From assembly GCA_052035955.1 (NCBI GenBank), contig JBPOHD010000043.1:1-64000 (forward strand): DNA of 64,000 nt, read 5' to 3'. The notes below the pieces were generated by a model. The model was given only the letters and a program-made list of their open reading frames with translations. It did no database searches and was not told the DNA's origin. Origin of the DNA: JAEUNJ01 sp052035955. Lineage in GTDB: Bacteria > Pseudomonadota > Gammaproteobacteria > Burkholderiales > Rhodocyclaceae. A program made the position numbers and the translations under genes. Every line of letters starts with the position of its first letter. Position 1 is the stretch's first letter. Of the stretch, positions 63,397 through 64,000 are shown piece after piece.

Positions 63397-64000
63397 TTAT
63401 TCTTTGATGCCGAGGGCGGCGTTGACGAGTTCCTTCTGCTGGATGACGTGCTTGGCGGCGTAGCCTACGGCCGGCGAAGCCGCGGCCGGGCGCGCCACCA
63501 CATCCAGGGTCTGGCCCTTCTTGATGACCTTGCTCAGGGTGTGATGCTTGGCATACCAGGCCCCCTGGTTGAGGGGTTCCTCCTGGCACCAGACGAGTTC
63601 CTTGGTGTTCGGGAACTTCTTCAGTTCCTCGGCCAGGCGCCGGTCGTCGAAGGGGTAGAGCTGCTCCACCCGCATCAGGGCCACGTTCTCCACCTTCTTG
63701 TCGCGCCGGGTCGCCAGCAGGTCGAAATAGACCTTGCCGGCGCAGGCGATGACGCGGGTGACCTTCTTCGGATCCAGGGTGTCGGTCTCGCCGATGACGG
63801 TCTGGAAGGTGCCGTTGGCCAGGTCGTCCAGCGAACAGGTGGCGTCCTTGTGGCGCAGCAGCGACTTCGGCGTCATGACGATCAGGGGCTTGCGCTGCTT
63901 GCGCAACATCTGCCGGCGCAGCAGGTGGTAGATCTGCGCGGCATTCGAGGGATAGCAGACCTCCCAGTTGAACTCCGCGGAGAGCTGCATGTAGCGCTCC
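63397..64000 (-). CDS. sucA: 2-oxoglutarate dehydrogenase E1, C-terminal part (runs off the right edge)
   Basis: About 201 residues of the C-terminus are present, including NWEVCYPSNAAQIYHLLRRQ, RKPLIVMTPKSLLRH, VIACAGKVYFDL and LVWCQEEPLNQGAW, all typical of the thiamine-diphosphate E1. The frame continues beyond position 64000 with no start in the window. E1 decarboxylates 2-oxoglutarate and loads the E2 lipoyl group. The order E1-E2-E3 on the minus strand is the usual betaproteobacterial operon. Confidence 0.95.
   Translation of the reverse strand, partial: ERYMQLSAEFNWEVCYPSNAAQIYHLLRRQMLRKQRKPLIVMTPKSLLRHKDATCSLDDLANGTFQTVIGETDTLDPKKVTRVIACAGKVYFDLLATRRDKKVENVALMRVEQLYPFDDRRLAEELKKFPNTKELVWCQEEPLNQGAWYAKHHTLSKVIKKGQTLDVVARPAAASPAVGYAAKHVIQQKELVNAALGIKE

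Overview
This window looks like chromosomal DNA from a high-GC Gram-negative respiratory bacterium, most likely a betaproteobacterium of the Rhodocyclales (Azoarcus/Thauera/Dechloromonas type). The reasons are strong G/C third-position bias, an intact suhB / trmJ-cysE-iscR-iscS-iscU-iscA-hscB-hscA-fdx-iscX region, a 2-oxoglutarate dehydrogenase operon ending in lpdA, many large PAS/GGDEF/hybrid-kinase signalling proteins, and GTAGGAGCG-type REP repeats. The genus is inferred from gene order and composition, not from a search.

Positions 1-7908 hold a respiratory module: the tail of an unidentified gene, a membrane-anchored five-haem cytochrome c, a Tat-exported DMSO-reductase-family molybdopterin catalytic subunit whose first cluster motif is C-x3-C-x3-H, a DmsB-like four-cluster ferredoxin, and a two-component pair (a sensor kinase with its own periplasmic haem-c motif and an NtrC-type sigma-54 activator). 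Together they suggest electron delivery to an unidentified terminal acceptor, with redox- or haem-linked control. Positions 8225-12658 carry an HDOD protein, a class III nucleotide cyclase, a small unknown, a ModA-like binding protein and a VOC protein.

Positions about 12800-16360 are clearly lower in GC than everything else and encode one minus-strand unit: a large secreted trypsin-like protease with a roughly 600-residue unknown N-terminal part, a TraT-like lipoprotein, and a small unknown protein. This is the best candidate for acquired, poorly described content. After a hairpin-bearing repeat come mfd, a three-unit REP array, a small unknown gene divergent from a LysR regulator, DAHP synthase, a DUF1015 protein and an arylamine N-acetyltransferase.

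Positions 25209-30877 encode a histidine kinase with six PAS domains (five spaced exactly 375 bp apart), coupled to a REC-DUF3369-GGDEF-EAL protein with a degenerate GGDEF site. SapC-like, EamA, TatD and periplasmic rhodanese genes lead into the complete isc operon, which has two cysteine desulfurase genes and two internal hairpins. Its promoter overlaps the end of cysE.

Positions 43592-53531 hold two more signalling modules: a CHASE-multi-PAS protein without kinase domains followed by a hybrid kinase, and divergently a REC-AraC regulator followed by a 7TM hybrid kinase. Then follow mutS, a secreted metallophosphoesterase, SlyD, a Bcp-type peroxiredoxin, a zinc alcohol dehydrogenase, zapE and the lpdA-odhB-sucA operon, whose E1 gene runs off the right edge. 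No rRNA, tRNA, CRISPR array, transposase or prophage was seen.
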